64,000 nucleotides of DNA from Spizellomyces punctatus DAOM BR117 (lineage: Eukaryota > Chytridiomycota > Chytridiomycetes > Spizellomycetales > Spizellomycetaceae). Position 1 is the stretch's first letter; the number at the start of each line of letters is the position of its first letter. The stretch lies in contig NW_015971543.1 in NCBI RefSeq assembly GCF_000182565.1, positions 407,397-471,396 of the forward strand, in the 5' to 3' direction. This document shows positions 10,529 through 22,058 of this stretch, one piece after another. Made by a program: the position numbers and the translations under genes. A model generated the notes under the pieces. It worked only from the letters and a program-made list of their open reading frames with translations, ran no database searches and was not told where the DNA came from.

Positions 10529-11726
10529 ATGGACGTCGTTGCACAGCTTCAGACGCTCAAGGACAAATAGTATGTATTTTATTTGCTGCTCGCAAGGGAT
10601 ATACTATGCCATTCCTCAGCTATTGACCCGGCATATTAGTAAATCGACAGAGGTGGAAAAGGCTATTCCTGTAGACTTTGACCTGCGCAACCTCGTCGCA
10701 TTTGACACAAATCCTGTGGACCATGCCCTACTCCGCTCTAGCCCAGATACTTACCTCAAAAACCTCGCACGGGAAGGGGCCCAACTGCTCGTGAACCAGA
10801 TTTTTGGTCTACCAACAGAGACAGCCCAGGAGGGCGTGTTTGCAAAGCTACCAGATGCAACCACCCAAATACCTCGAGCAAAACCGGTATGATGGGATGA
10901 CTGTTACCATTCACTAAGCATTTTCGACTACGAGAGACTCACGATGTTGATTTTCATCAGATTCCCAAAGAAAAAGCCCTGACCCGATGGGAGAACTTTG
11001 CCAAAACCAAAGGAATTCAAAAGCGTAAAACATCTCGAATGGTGTATGATGAGGGCGTCGGCGACTACAAGCCACGATGGGGATACAAAGGGGCTAATCA
11101 GACAACTGATGATTGGTTACTGGAGGTGCCGGATAATGCCGGTAGGTGCACTTCATACTTTCAGACCTGCAGGAAGTTCCAGAAGGGTAACGCCTAACGC
11201 CATGTAATTGAACTGTAGACCCAATGGAGGACCAGTATGAAAAGCGCCGAGAGGAAAAGAAGGAGAGGGTCGAGAAGAACAAGAAGCAACAACGTCGCAA
11301 CGCTGAAGAGGCCAGCGCCACCGCTGCGGGTCGGAATCCGCGCGAAGCTCGGAAGGCAGAAATACAGAAGAAGATTGTGGAGTCCAAAGGATCGACTGCT
11401 AGTCTGGGTAGATTCGACGCACAACTAAGAAATGAGGATAAGATCAAGATTAAGCGGGGAAAACGCAAATTCGAACCTGCAACGGTGGACGCTTCAATTG
11501 AGAAGGAGGGGGCGATGAAAGTGGCCAAGAAGGTATTGAAAGGCGAGGATGGAAAAGTACTCAACATTACGAAGGTATGCACGACAGAATATATGGGCAT
11601 GTGGAAGACTTGGCTAATATTGGACAACCTTTCGATGTATAGGCTGTGAAGCAAGTACATCAAAAGGGAGGGCTGCGAAATGTAGATATGGAAGAAGGTA
11701 AAAAGAAGAAAAGAAGAACGAAATGA
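10529..11726 (+). CDS. RRS1: RRS1 ribosome biogenesis factor
   Basis: Exons 10529-10569, 10640-10886, 10961-11141, 11219-11574 and 11643-11726 give 302 residues. The conserved RRS1 block is complete: EKAIPVDFDLRNLVAFD, REGAQLLVNQIFGLPTE, LPDATTQIPRAKPIPKEK, TRWENFAKTKGIQKRK, RMVYDEGVGDYKPRWGYKGA and DDWLLEVPDN. The C-terminal 120 residues are Lys/Arg/Glu rich, ending KKKKRRTK, a likely nucleolar signal. RRS1 with RPF2 brings the 5S RNP into the early large-subunit precursor. The first intron was placed so that the 41-base exon 1 gives MDVVAQLQTLKDKY before KSTEVEK; other acceptors create stops. Confidence 0.95.
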
Positions 11727-11813
11727 TGTATATACATTTATTTACGTGTAGAGTTTACGGCATTTGAGCGTTTCTTGTACAATCTTGATACAGCCTTTAA
11801 AGTCCTTTCCCAA

Positions 11814-13265
11814 TTAGCGGTAATTCTGGTCTTCGCCACACGGTCTGACATAAAAGACGCCAAGAGCGGGTTCTCTAAATAATCCCAGGATTCCATTTCC
11901 TACTTTCCTTAGGTCTACTTCACCTTCTGGTCCATTAAATCGGGGTATCTCCCACCATGACAGTGCTTCGCTGTTGGTACTTGGGGGTGACGGGAGCTGT
12001 ACACGTAAGGCGCGTCCGGACGCACATAAGGTAAAGGGTCGGCTGGAATTGCCATTTGCAATTGCGAGAGAGCCCGTATTGCTTCGCAAGTCGACGCGCA
12101 GAGCGACGGAGTAGTTTGTACCTTCCACAACATTCGTAAGCATGCCTGAGTAGTTGAAAATCACTTGTCGTCCATCCGAGAGCGTGTCGAATAGAGGTTG
12201 ATCATCGAGATTTGAAGTTGGAGCGATGCAGTCCTCGCCAAAGCATTCTTCCATGACAACCCCGAACACACCCCGCATGTCTCTCGTTCCACCGGGATCG
12301 TACCACCCGATCATCACAGATCCCCAAATGGAGCCGACATACCGGTTTGGCAGCGCAATTGTGTTTGGGCCACGAAGGAGTGTATGTTCAACAAATGATA
12401 TAGACGTTGGCTGTGTGCTATGATGCGACGGAATGGACAGTGTCCCCGAAACGCCGGTAAGCGCATCACCAACCGACCTCCATCTGCAAACTGCATCGAT
12501 GCTCATGTCTCCCTTTCGCTTTGACAGCAGCCCTACATCCCTGATAACAAATTCCATTGGATATGCTTCGAAACCATTCGTAGCTCTATCTAAAGCCCAG
12601 CCAACCCATCGAGTTTTGCAGACAGTGAGCCTCCAATACATGTCTGCCCACGTCTGTTCTTGAATGCCTTCGTGAGCAAGCCTAAGAGCATGGTAGTGCT
12701 TGAGATGCGGCGACGACAGACCAAAGCGCGCTATAGTGTGGTATCTATACAATGCATCTAGGTTTGCGGCTATTAGTTTATGCAATGGTTTGCAAGTACG
12801 CGACAGCGTATGGAGGGAAAGTGGGGGAAGGTAGCGGAGAAGGTGGAGAAGAAGATCTGTCGGCAGGTCTTGAATCGGGCTGTAAAGAGAGACCATAATA
12901 TCTGTGCTGTCCACAAGTGTTGTCGTATCTGATATCCATGAAGACGAGGATGAGTATGAACAGGACGAAACTGACGGAGCTTTGTTGTGACGACGAAGAA
13001 CCAGGGGTTCAGCGGGCTTTGAAATTTGAGTATTCATGCTAAAATCCAAATCTGCCGGTAGATGGGCAGAAGACTCGGTATCTTGACACACATCACTTTG
13101 GTTAGATGTATTGCCTACACTTGCATTTGCAATGTTCATCCCACCTTCAAAACTGGAAGTGTCTTGTCCCATGTGAGTGCGAAAAAATGAATCGAATGCT
13201 GGGTCCTCTATAAGCGATTCCTCTCTATTTACGACAGTAACAATCCCCGTAGAATAAATATCCAC
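11814..13265 (-). CDS. F-box protein, substrate-recognition domain unassigned
   Basis: Intronless frame of 483 residues. Residues 1-120 are low-complexity, with a Ser run near 103-109. An F-box sits at about 131-170: IQDLPTDLLLHLLRYLPPLSLHTLSRTCKPLHKLI. This would recruit Skp1 and a cullin-1 E3 ligase. The remaining ~310 residues are Trp/Gly rich (TRWVGWALDRATNG, GSIWGSVMIGWYDPGG) without WD40 or LRR repeats and may be a beta-sandwich. It is convergent with RRS1 (87 bp apart) and divergent from the next gene across 255 bp. Absence of introns is unusual in this neighbourhood. Confidence 0.8.
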   Translation of the reverse strand: MDIYSTGIVTVVNREESLIEDPAFDSFFRTHMGQDTSSFEGGMNIANASVGNTSNQSDVCQDTESSAHLPADLDFSMNTQISKPAEPLVLRRHNKAPSVSSCSYSSSSSWISDTTTLVDSTDIMVSLYSPIQDLPTDLLLHLLRYLPPLSLHTLSRTCKPLHKLIAANLDALYRYHTIARFGLSSPHLKHYHALRLAHEGIQEQTWADMYWRLTVCKTRWVGWALDRATNGFEAYPMEFVIRDVGLLSKRKGDMSIDAVCRWRSVGDALTGVSGTLSIPSHHSTQPTSISFVEHTLLRGPNTIALPNRYVGSIWGSVMIGWYDPGGTRDMRGVFGVVMEECFGEDCIAPTSNLDDQPLFDTLSDGRQVIFNYSGMLTNVVEGTNYSVALRVDLRSNTGSLAIANGNSSRPFTLCASGRALRVQLPSPPSTNSEALSWWEIPRFNGPEGEVDLRKVGNGILGLFREPALGVFYVRPCGEDQNYR

Positions 13266-13520
13266 CCAATGGGGAGGTTAACAGCAGGAATGGGGATAAT
13301 GGAGGGAGATCGGCTTCGACTCCTGAACAGCAATTCGTGTTCCAAAATAGTAGAGGGGAGGTGTTCACGCGACGCTCCTTGATTATCTAAAGTCACATGA
13401 GCATTAAATGCCCCCATTTCCGGATTTAACCGATTGGTCAGATTCTAACGCGTCAGAGCTCGGCCCCAACTCGCCTGGTTGCCCTTCAGGAGGAAAATCA
13501 CAAGATCGTCGTTAGGACGT

Positions 13521-14615
13521 ATGGAGCATGATAGTGGGGCCGACGCCCTGATGTCTCTCTCACAGTCTCCGGGTTTGCACCAAGATCCGTCGGGATCGGA
13601 GCACCATCCCGATAATCTTCTTCCCGTTACTCCGCTGCCGGACGGCCCGTCGCCGTCATCTTCACTGGAGGGGTCTCTGGACCTCAACGAAGAATGTCAA
13701 CGTCTTATCGACCAGCTCCAAGACTACATCCCTGCAGAAGCCATAGAGCTTTTGTATGAAGCTGGCTTCGAGTCTCTGCACGCTGTCAGGACTTTGACCG
13801 TGAACGACCTGAACGACGCCGAAACCTACACTAAGAAGGTGTTGAAACCCGGTCACAAGAAGCTTATAATGCAGGTACGACTAAAAGCAAACGTGAACGT
13901 GGAGTGCGGTATGATTCTAATACGTCAGTGCGTCGGAACTTAGTACGTTCAAAGTCGACCGTACGACGAAAATGGTGACGATCTGACGAACCGCCACTTA
14001 ATGTACACATTTGAGGGCAGCCCAATGGGGAAACGCCGAAGAATGGTAGAAGAAACCTCGCCACAACCCACTTTGTCCCTTCCAGCCCTGCAGTCTTTCC
14101 TGGAGCGACACCTGGCGGAATCTCCGGTCACGCGACATATTCGCAAAGACATCGATTATCAGATCAGCGTTCAGCAGACTCCGGACCGGCGTAGTGTGGA
14201 GGGCGTCTGGAAGTGCTTAGTGTGTAATTCTCGACCAGTAACTATATCACTCCGAAATGGTGGACGCCAACCTCAGCTCTCCAATGTGGGCACGCATCTC
14301 AAGACGATCAAGCATAACGCAGCCGTGAAAGAACGGAAAACCAAGACACAACTACTGGTTGGATCTTCCGATCAGATGGCGGTTGCTCTCGCTGCTATGC
14401 AGAAACATCTTCAACAGCAACAGCAACAAGAACAAGAACAAGTCAAGTCAGTCTTCCATATGGTCCAACCGTCGCGCTTGCAGAACCACATACAGTCAGG
14501 CCCAGATAGTACGCATCTCACGTCGGTTTCAAATGGTCCACTGTTGATGACGGGACACCATTCGGCGGTTGCGCATTCACAAGATGCACCCATAGGTGAA
14601 AGACAGCAGCAATAA
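13521..14615 (+). CDS. Unassigned protein with SAM-like helical domain and single BED/C2H2-like zinc finger
   Basis: Exons 13521-13874 and 13944-14615 give 341 residues. Residues 55-118 form a compact helical segment (LIDQLQDYIPAEAIELLYEA, SLHAVRTLTVNDLND, HKKLIMQV) resembling a SAM or pointed-like fold. A central basic patch GKRRRMVEE lies near 147-155. A single putative zinc site follows: C209-x2-C212, then H236 and H242 in WKCLVCN..VGTHLKTIKHN, spaced like BED/U1-type fingers. A Gln run (about 256-268) and a disordered tail close the protein. I do not recognise the family. Nuclear DNA- or RNA-binding with self-association through the helical domain is inference. The frame is open upstream of 13521, but the first ATG is used. 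Confidence 0.75.
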
Positions 14616-14981
14616 TTCCATGTAAAGACTCTGCAGAGGAGCCGCGTCAGACACTGCGTGGGCGGGGTTTTGGTAGATACTTCATTTTATCGTAATATAT
14701 TTCATGTACAGAAAGAAGGATACACCACAGGATGTCTGTATTTTACTACGCATCCATCCCTGGCATCCATTTTATGTCAACTGTCATACAGCGATTTACA
14801 TTAATAGATCTCTCCAGTGCGAACTTCCTAGCGCCCAAGGGTGAAATTTCGCAAGAGATTACATTTACAGTATATACAGAAAGCAGATATTAGACCACAT
14901 CGACACCGCATTTTCGAGGCAGGTTGGGGTATAAGGTACGGTAAGAAATTGCGCAGACAGCCGAGTTCGATGGTGAGTATG
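14616..14981. other. Intergenic stretch, no supported gene
   Basis: About 365 AT-rich bases between convergent genes. It contains polyadenylation-like runs and no open frame of note. Confidence 0.5.
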
Positions 14982-15400
14982 TTACATCATCCTTCTTAAT
15001 TGGCGAAGATTACGAACGTCCTGCAGCCGTATCTTTGGTGAGGGAGGTCTATCATGTCATAACATAGAAAACGAATTGTGAGATCCAGTTCATATCAAAA
15101 AAGAAGCAGTATATGTTGAGGTTTTGAAACTGACCGAGCGCGTGACAATCTCCAACTTTTCACGACCGCGTACAGCCAGTACAGTAACGGTACCAAATGG
15201 AGTAAAACCAGGAATTTGACGACGGTCCACCCAATAGCAGGTGGTTGGGTACCGTGGGGAGAGGAAGGCGGAGCGCTGCCGACAAAATTTGGAGGAACAG
15301 GTATTGGCGATGCAGGAAGGAAGGAAGGCTCTAATGGCTCTGAAGGCACACTGGTTTCAATAGGTATTATCGCTCGTTGTTGCAGTCCTGGCGGTGGCAT
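14982..15400 (-). CDS. Small proline-rich single-pass membrane protein, unknown
   Basis: Exons 15400-15135 and 15048-14982 give 110 residues. Residues 1-52 are Pro/Ser-rich (PASPIPVPPNFVGSAPPSS), followed by one clear membrane helix (about 55-76, TVVKFLVLLHLVPLLYWLYAVV) and a strongly basic tail. Without the intron the frame ends 13 residues after the donor. With it the tail becomes PSPKIRLQDVRNLRQLRRMM, and the GTCAGT donor and codon phase fit. An in-frame Met 38 codons upstream is possible. No family is recognised. It is divergent from the tyrosine phosphatase with 167 bp between starts. Confidence 0.55.
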
Positions 15401-15567
15401 GATGCCCTCTACCTTGCGGATAGGGAAAATCCAAGCGTTTGCACAATGAACTGCTCCTAATTGTGTTTGGCTTGATGCATTATGATGCATTATTATGCAT
15501 TCGAATATCACCAATGGCTAACCTAATTGCCAAATGGCAGCACTTGTTCACAAGATCTATCTCGACG

Positions 15568-16279
15568 ATGACGCATTCGCAGCACTATATACCTCCTCTG
15601 GTAAGCTGTCAGAGATGGCAGCTTTGGAAATATATCTCTCATGTGGCGGCCCTTCTTTACCTATGTGTAGAATTTTGGAATGGTGGAGGAAGACCTCTAC
15701 CGGTCGGGGCAACCCAATGAATTGAATTTTCCATTTCTCGAGAAGCTCGGTCTTAAAACGGTCATCTTCCTGGCTCCGGAAGAGCCAAACCAAAGATTGT
15801 GAGCATTTCCTCATTTAGGCTGGCACGTTTACTATTTGCTCAAAATCACTCAGTCCAAGTTTTTTCGATTTGTCAGTTTGAACTTTATTGAGGACCAAGA
15901 GATACAGTTTCACCACCTGGGGATTAACGTTTCTGCAAATGCATGGGATCCAATATCTGAGGAGGTGGTACTGGAGGCCTTGGAGTTAATACTTGATCCA
16001 AAATCTTATCCAATGATTGTAATGTGCAACTTGGGGCGACATCGTACCGGTGGGAATCAGAACGTATCACCTCCAACAGGATTGTGTGTGGCTTACAATC
16101 CTACTCTAGGGACAGTGATTGGCTGCCTTCGAAAGCTGCAACGATGGAACTTGACATCGATATTTGAAGAGTATCGCCGGTATGCAGGGCCAAAGGTCCG
16201 CGTACTTAACGAACAGTTTATTGAGCTGTTTGATACCGACTTGGTTCGTGTTCCCATCAATCATCCTCTGTGGCTGTAA
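15568..16279 (+). CDS. Atypical dual-specificity/tyrosine phosphatase (OCA6/SIW14 PFA-DSP family)
   Basis: Exons 15568-15600, 15671-15798, 15877-16049 and 16110-16279 give 167 residues, a typical PFA-DSP length. The family hallmarks are in order: [41 protein letters not shown], the P-loop [17 protein letters not shown] (C-x5-R, with GRHRTG for the usual GKHRTG) and the terminal [19 protein letters not shown]. In yeast, Siw14 and the Oca proteins act on inositol pyrophosphates and in stress signalling; the substrate here is inferred from family only. Exon 1 encodes 11 residues, and its junction restores the conserved PPLNFG motif. Confidence 0.92.
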
Positions 16280-16394
16280 GATATCTGCTATCCTGCTCGA
16301 GGATATCGTCACGGATCTCCCATACTGTTTATGCTTTATTAATACTATCGACCATGGTTTGTACAATATTTATAAATGAGCACGATTTGAAACC

Positions 16395-19300
16395 CTATCT
16401 ATTTTGCCACTTTGCCAAAGCATCTCTTAACCTTCCTTCGCACGATATGCCAGCATCCGATGTTGAACTAGGTTCTTCTGGCTCTGGATATGAAGCAGCG
16501 GCTGATTTTGATCTCCACCTTCTCCCAATCTCCACCAATTCTAGTGGCGTCTTCCCTAATCCGTCCTGAATATCAAGGTCATCAGACTGCGGATATTTGG
16601 TCCATGTAATAGACGACCATACATACCCGAATATTTGGATCTGCACCTTTACCCAGTAAAAACCCAACCGCCTCCACATCGTGATATAAGGCAGCAAAAT
16701 GCAGTGCGTTCATTCGCCTAGTTACGGAGCCTTCCACGCCAGGAAGAGTTTGTTCACCATCAAAACAAAGCACATTTGGGCCGGCGGTGGTCGGTACTTC
16801 GTCGACAGCATCAATTTTTGCGCCATTTTGAAGGAGGAATTCTGCCACGACCATTCGGGGAGACGGTGACGTTGATGTCTTAACAGAGGAACTGATTGGA
16901 TGTGGGGATGAAGTGGGTGAAGGAGATGATAATGGTAGAGGCTGTATGATAGAACTGTTTCGTCGTGGTGGCGGTGGCGAGGGATAGCCGAGGGCAGTTA
17001 TGAGAGCACTATGTGTTGAGGAATTGGAAAAATTGATGTCTGCACCGAAGGCCATTGCCTTCAAAGCGGCAAGTATGTCTTTATCATGTGCTGCTTTCTG
17101 CAATAGCTTCTGCGGATCGCTGTCCTCAGATTGGAGTGATGCTTTGTCGAGGAACGTACGACTCACGTACTAGTCAACACGATGTGAACCGTCTGAGTGA
17201 GCGCGTAGAACATATGACAAATATTCTTCACAAATTTACCTTGTCACGAATGTATTGGGCCTTAAGATCTCGCCGGTCCGTTGCAGTGGGCTTTGTTTCG
17301 GGTGTTGCTGTCGCTTCCCATATGGAATTGGATTTCGCGTTTCCGATATTCTTCAACACTGCCATCAATTCTGGAGTCCAACTCACCGTATCAAGGGTGA
17401 GAGAGCGAATCTGTCAAAAGCGTCATTGGGTAACATGCGAGAGGCTCATGAACAAGACAAAAAACGTACCTTGGTAATGTGGGTTCCAAGACTACGATGA
17501 ATTCCAGAGCAATCTAAAATATGATGTTAAATCAGCCGTCCGCCTACGCTAAAGATATCAGTGACAACTCACCAATACATAAAATGCACCCCAAGTTAAT
17601 GCTTATCCAGTCTGGTCCCTTCGCACCGCATTCTGCACAAACTGCAAAAGTCACAATACAAATTAATTGAGAATTATCCTATTTTTTTTTAAGTCAACTG
17701 ACCGTTAAGTCATACCTGAATTTGCTGGATCTGATTCTCTAATGATTTCTAGAACTCTTCCTGGAATTTGCGTATCGAGTTCCCCGCCAGGCAAGTTCTC
17801 TGTTGATGGGGTCATGGCACGACTTGCTCTCCCTAAAGGCACAACGTAGTCGGGGCCTACGTTCTCGAATATCGTACTGGTTCCACTGAGCATCCCTTCG
17901 ATGGAGTTTTGGATTACCACTATCCATGATTTCATATCTTCAGCATCAGATGCTTGATATAAGCGGCGACCAATATGCGGCCCTATTAACTCGAACGCGA
18001 AGCGTCGGTCGATATTGCGGGCCTCACGCACAGTGCAGAACCGTAGATTGACGGTGTGGATCAACTCTGCTTGATTCTTCTTTAATAGACATTCTGCGCG
18101 ACAAACGTCGTAGTGAAATCAGAATTCACACATTCTGATACCTTCAAACCGTACAAGCTAGCTGCACCTGCCCTTTAACCTACCTTGTAACTGGCCACCT
18201 GACAGAACGCACCAAAGTTTTCTCCAGCTAAGTAACCCAGCAGTGGCCTTTTGATGTCCACCACCTGTTGTCGGAGCTACCGCAACGAAGAGGTAACCCT
18301 GAGGAGAAGCGTCTATATCCTTTTCCACTCCAAACCACCGTCATTACAGATGTAAAAAACGCCATACCTTCTTTCTTCGCCCTAACGAGGCCGACTCCGA
18401 GTCATGTGTTTGAACCAAATCCCGGATACCACGGAACTTATTTCCTGCCGCGTCCGCGGATAATGGTCGACCGTTTTCCTCATCACTCAAGACTTCCCCC
18501 GTCCCAGTGCTATCGATAAGTAGCTGAGCCTTCGATTCAATCAGCTTGCGCCTCTCCTCTCGTTCCCTCTTTTCCTCGTTATATTTTTCATTTGACTCCT
18601 TCCATTTATTCGATAGGGTGTCGAGGTCATCTTTCTTTTTGATCAACTTATCGGCAATGGACTTGAAAAAGGACATCTAGATAGCAGATTTTAAGTTCAG
18701 GAGACAACTCAACAATACGCGTTGTTTCTCTTGGCTACCTGTTTCTCCGCCAGCACTGTGAAGGTGAAATTCAAGTCTCGCTCCATATGCGCTCCGTGCA
18801 GATCTTTCAAATGACAGTAATAATCCAGCCTGCGATGGGGTATTAGGCTATATTATGATATCTGCGAGAAAGATTTCCTACGTACCTTTTCAGCTCGTAA
18901 TTTTTCTTCTTTTCTTGCCATTTCGAATCTGCCTCAAGCAGCTTTTTGTCGTGACTTTTAATGGAGAGGTATTTTTGCTCGGAAGCGTTAAAATCCTGCA
19001 ATTTTCAATGAATATCGACGTTGGTTTCCTCATAGCGAGACCTGCTAACGATTTCAGAGCTACAACCTTGGCTTCTTGATCAAAGCCTTTCTTTTGACCT
19101 TCAGCCGCTTTAATCTGAGTACGGTACAGAAGATCAAGTTGCTCGATAAATGTCCCTTGAACTTGATTCAAAAGGATCTCTGTTGCCTTGTCCACCTCCT
19201 TCTGCACTTCGTTTAGAAGATTAATTACCGCAACATCTACATTGGGGATTGCTGAAATGGCTGCAGCAAGGCTTCTTCCAGCATGCATGAAAGATCGGGC

Positions 19301-20647
19301 GGTATTAACATACTCATCCACCTGCTTTGATGTCTTCTTTACTGCGTGTTTGAGGTTGGCGGTCTTTTTTTCCAAACTCTCAATCGTAGCACGGAAGGCA
19401 GGCTCATCATCCACTTCATCAAGATTGAGCATAGAGCTTCCAGTCCCGCTGGAAAGTTCTCTGCGATGGCCCCCTACACCCGCTGGAGATATTGCAGCAG
19501 GTGAAATGGGTGAAGAGACGGACGATCGTGGTGAGGTGGCTGACTCGTTTCCTTCGCTGTGTGGAGATAGGGGTGAAATTGCTGCTGGTTCTACTGATCC
19601 GACAACTGATTCTCTCCGTGAGCTGAAACCTGAGAGCGCAACGGACGAGGTTTGGCTGTGTGCACGAGTGGGAGGAGGTGGCATAGGGGCTATTGTCTTC
19701 AAGTGAGCAATTTGGTTCACAGTAAACAAACGAAAATACTTACATGAAACAAAGAAATCAAAGGTAGCCAATGCCTGAGATTGCTTTTCCTCAGCGTCAT
19801 AAACTCCAAACTATTGAATTGACTGGTTTACACAAGAAAGTGCGCAGGGTATTTGACCATAAACATTCGACCTTTTACGTACATAACAGGAAGTTTTCCA
19901 TCCGCCAGTTGGAGGCAGCGCAATACTCTTCAATTCCGTTTGTCCGGTGGCAGGAGGAGCCACGTATGCCCATGTCCATTCGTAGATCTTAAACCCATCG
20001 CCGTTCACGATTAAGGTTGGATCCGGGTTTACTACGTGCGCGTTCTATTGCGGGCCAACGTCAGTGCTGGGTGCCGTAGAGCGCCGCATTCCAAGCCTTA
20101 TACATACAGACGTAGAGATGTCGTTCCCCTTTGACAGAACACGTTGCAGCTCGGCTGTAAGTAGCTCTGATCTTAGCTGTTATGCGAGATATCAAGCCAA
20201 GCTTCTCATTTAACGTCACCTGAACTCCCCGCAACGATGAACAATAATCCCCTTGGGCATTCTCCCGTCACTCTGAAAGAAAATGTGACCAACAGATCCT
20301 CACTGTAATCTACCGTCAGAGTTGGATTCCGTCCACGTAGTCGTTGATAGGCGGCCGTGCTTAAACGAGCGATTGATTGGACAGATTTCCAATGCGTGGG
20401 CGTTGAAGGGTCGGGATCTTCCAGCAATGAACTGAGCTTGAATGCTGATTCTGATCCTCCCAAAAGCTTTATGTACACATCGTCGCGATCGATTCGAATG
20501 GTGACCGAATCGGAGCCTTGCTTTAACGTTACCAGCTCAATGGAGACTGCAGGTCATGAGCGACGATTGCCATGAAAGTCGGAAAATATTCGCCAAACAC
20601 GTACATTGCCTATTATTTACAGCATGCGAAGACGCGTTAGCACCCAT
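16395..20647 (-). CDS. BAR-PH-ArfGAP-ankyrin protein, Csx2/centaurin type, 16 exons
   Basis: Exons 20647-20605, 20546-20220, 20154-20108, 20044-19883, 19810-19744, 19689-19067, 18995-18886, 18829-18739, 18676-18368, 18298-18184, 18093-17716, 17641-17573, 17513-17470, 17410-17240, 17169-16627 and 16565-16395 join in phase to 1089 residues. Order: MG-start leader and a fungal-type beta domain (1-215, TFSFRV, IYEWTW, GGWKTSCY); Ser/Pro linker; BAR helices (about 312-560); PH domain (about 594-740, GYLFV, WRKLWCVLSGG); ArfGAP zinc finger (about 758-870, CAECG..CIDCSGIHRSLGTH, including the Arg finger); three ankyrin repeats (about 910-1060). It would bend membranes and switch off Arf GTPases. N-terminal MGANAS could be myristoylated. 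It is divergent from TIM8. Confidence 0.93.
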
Positions 20648-20851
20648 TTCTCGAGCATCGAACGAGAGGTCAAGGCCAGATCGCAGCTGGTACAATGAAA
20701 AATGCCCCAATACCAACCAAAACGATATCACACAGCGCGACACACCAGGCGATGGTCGCGTAAGCACTGAATCACGTGATGATCTCTGAACATCGTAACC
20801 AAGCAGAGCCTTGGTGACATTGGTTCGTCCAGCAAACACCGAATCCTCAAA

Positions 20852-21477
20852 ATGGCTTCTCTTCCGACCCAAGACCTAGACGAAAAGAGCAAGGCAGAAC
20901 TGGTGCAGTTCGTTGAGAACGAACAGGTTGGTTCCGTACTATTCGCCTTCTCTTTTCCGATAACACATCAATGCTGATAACGCTTTGTTTAACTTAGCGG
21001 CGAGCGAACTTCCAATCAACAGGTAAGCACCTTGCAATCTATCTGGCCTTTTGTTCATTTAACTAACCCACTTGTTTTCGGTAGTACATCAATACACTGG
21101 TGAGTCTGTTTTTGGAGTGGTACCTCGTACACGTTAGGTAGCTTGTTGACCCAACATAACCTTGAACCTTTGCTGGACATTAACAGACGTCTGCTGGTAA
21201 GTAAAACCAAAGTTAGGCTAACCCTCTGGCTTCTTGATGTTTTCAAAATGTTAAATTTATGATTTTAACTGTAGGGATAAGTGCATCACAAAGATACGAC
21301 CGGCGATGGACAAATCGGATGAAGGTTCGTTGGTGTCCTTACAGTGTGCAATAAGTACCGATGGATGTTTATTCCCTCTTCTCCGTAGTCTGCCTGACAA
21401 ACTGTGTGGAACGGTTTCTCGACTCGACCATTCTCCTTTTAAACTCGTTGGGGCAGCAGGCTGGGCATCGTAAATAG
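20852..21477 (+). CDS. TIM8: TIM8 small Tim chaperone of the mitochondrial intermembrane space
   Basis: Six exons: 20852-20926, 20998-21022, 21085-21099, 21187-21196, 21275-21324 and 21389-21477; 87 residues, the normal size. The twin CX3C motif is present, CWDKC and CLTNC, with ELVQFVENEQRRANFQST, HQYTDV, ITKIRPAMDKSDE and VERFLDSTILLLNSLG around it. With Tim13 it escorts hydrophobic precursors across the intermembrane space. Exons 3 and 4 are only 15 and 10 bp, and the first CX3C pair is split by an intron after the codon start of Trp. Every junction closes in phase and rebuilds the conserved family alignment, so I trust the model despite its fragmentation. Confidence 0.92.
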
Positions 21478-22058
21478 ACATGCATCGTTAGCATAATAGT
21501 ATATCTCGTATGGCAATACGCAACGACCAACTCGTTACTACGTCACAGCCTCGGTGGAGAGTCTGCGTGATGTACTACGACAATGGTTTTCGTAGATCAA
21601 GGATGTTCATGCAGAAAGATATATCCATTAGAGAGTGGAATAAGATTTGCTAAACCTCTGTCGCCCGACCAAAAGTGCATATCCAACCAACCAGCTGCCG
21701 TATTAGGACAGTGCAGTTGTCTGCAACCTTGCAAATATCTCAGTCCATTCTTTCTATCCAAGTCTATTTGCCACACTTTTTGTTCCAGTGGTAATTGGAA
21801 ATGTTCAGTTCTGCCGGATCACTACGCTTGGGTAATCACGGATCGATCAGTGTTGTGGGTTGTTGTCTGACTGTGTAGATCACACGGCTGTAGATCACTG
21901 ATTTCTCCAGTGACTGCCATTTCCTGCAGCACTGCAACAGTCTGTACAAGTAACGGAGTTAGCAGCCTCGCTCTGTCTTTCTGACTCTGGAATCGGAATA
22001 CCCTCAACGTCGGAGAATGTTGATGGCACGTAGAAATCGCTAAAAACACAAGGTCGAA
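21478..22058. other. Intergenic stretch, no supported gene
   Basis: About 580 bases between TIM8 and the BioF-type gene, both on the plus strand. A 95-codon plus-strand frame at 21583-21870 is Cys-rich but has no domain. It is treated as promoter and 3' flank. Confidence 0.5.

Noticed and set aside
11094-11663. 189-codon minus-strand frame opposite RRS1
   Set aside because: Mirror of the Lys/Glu-rich RRS1 tail, whose codon use makes the antisense strand stop-poor.
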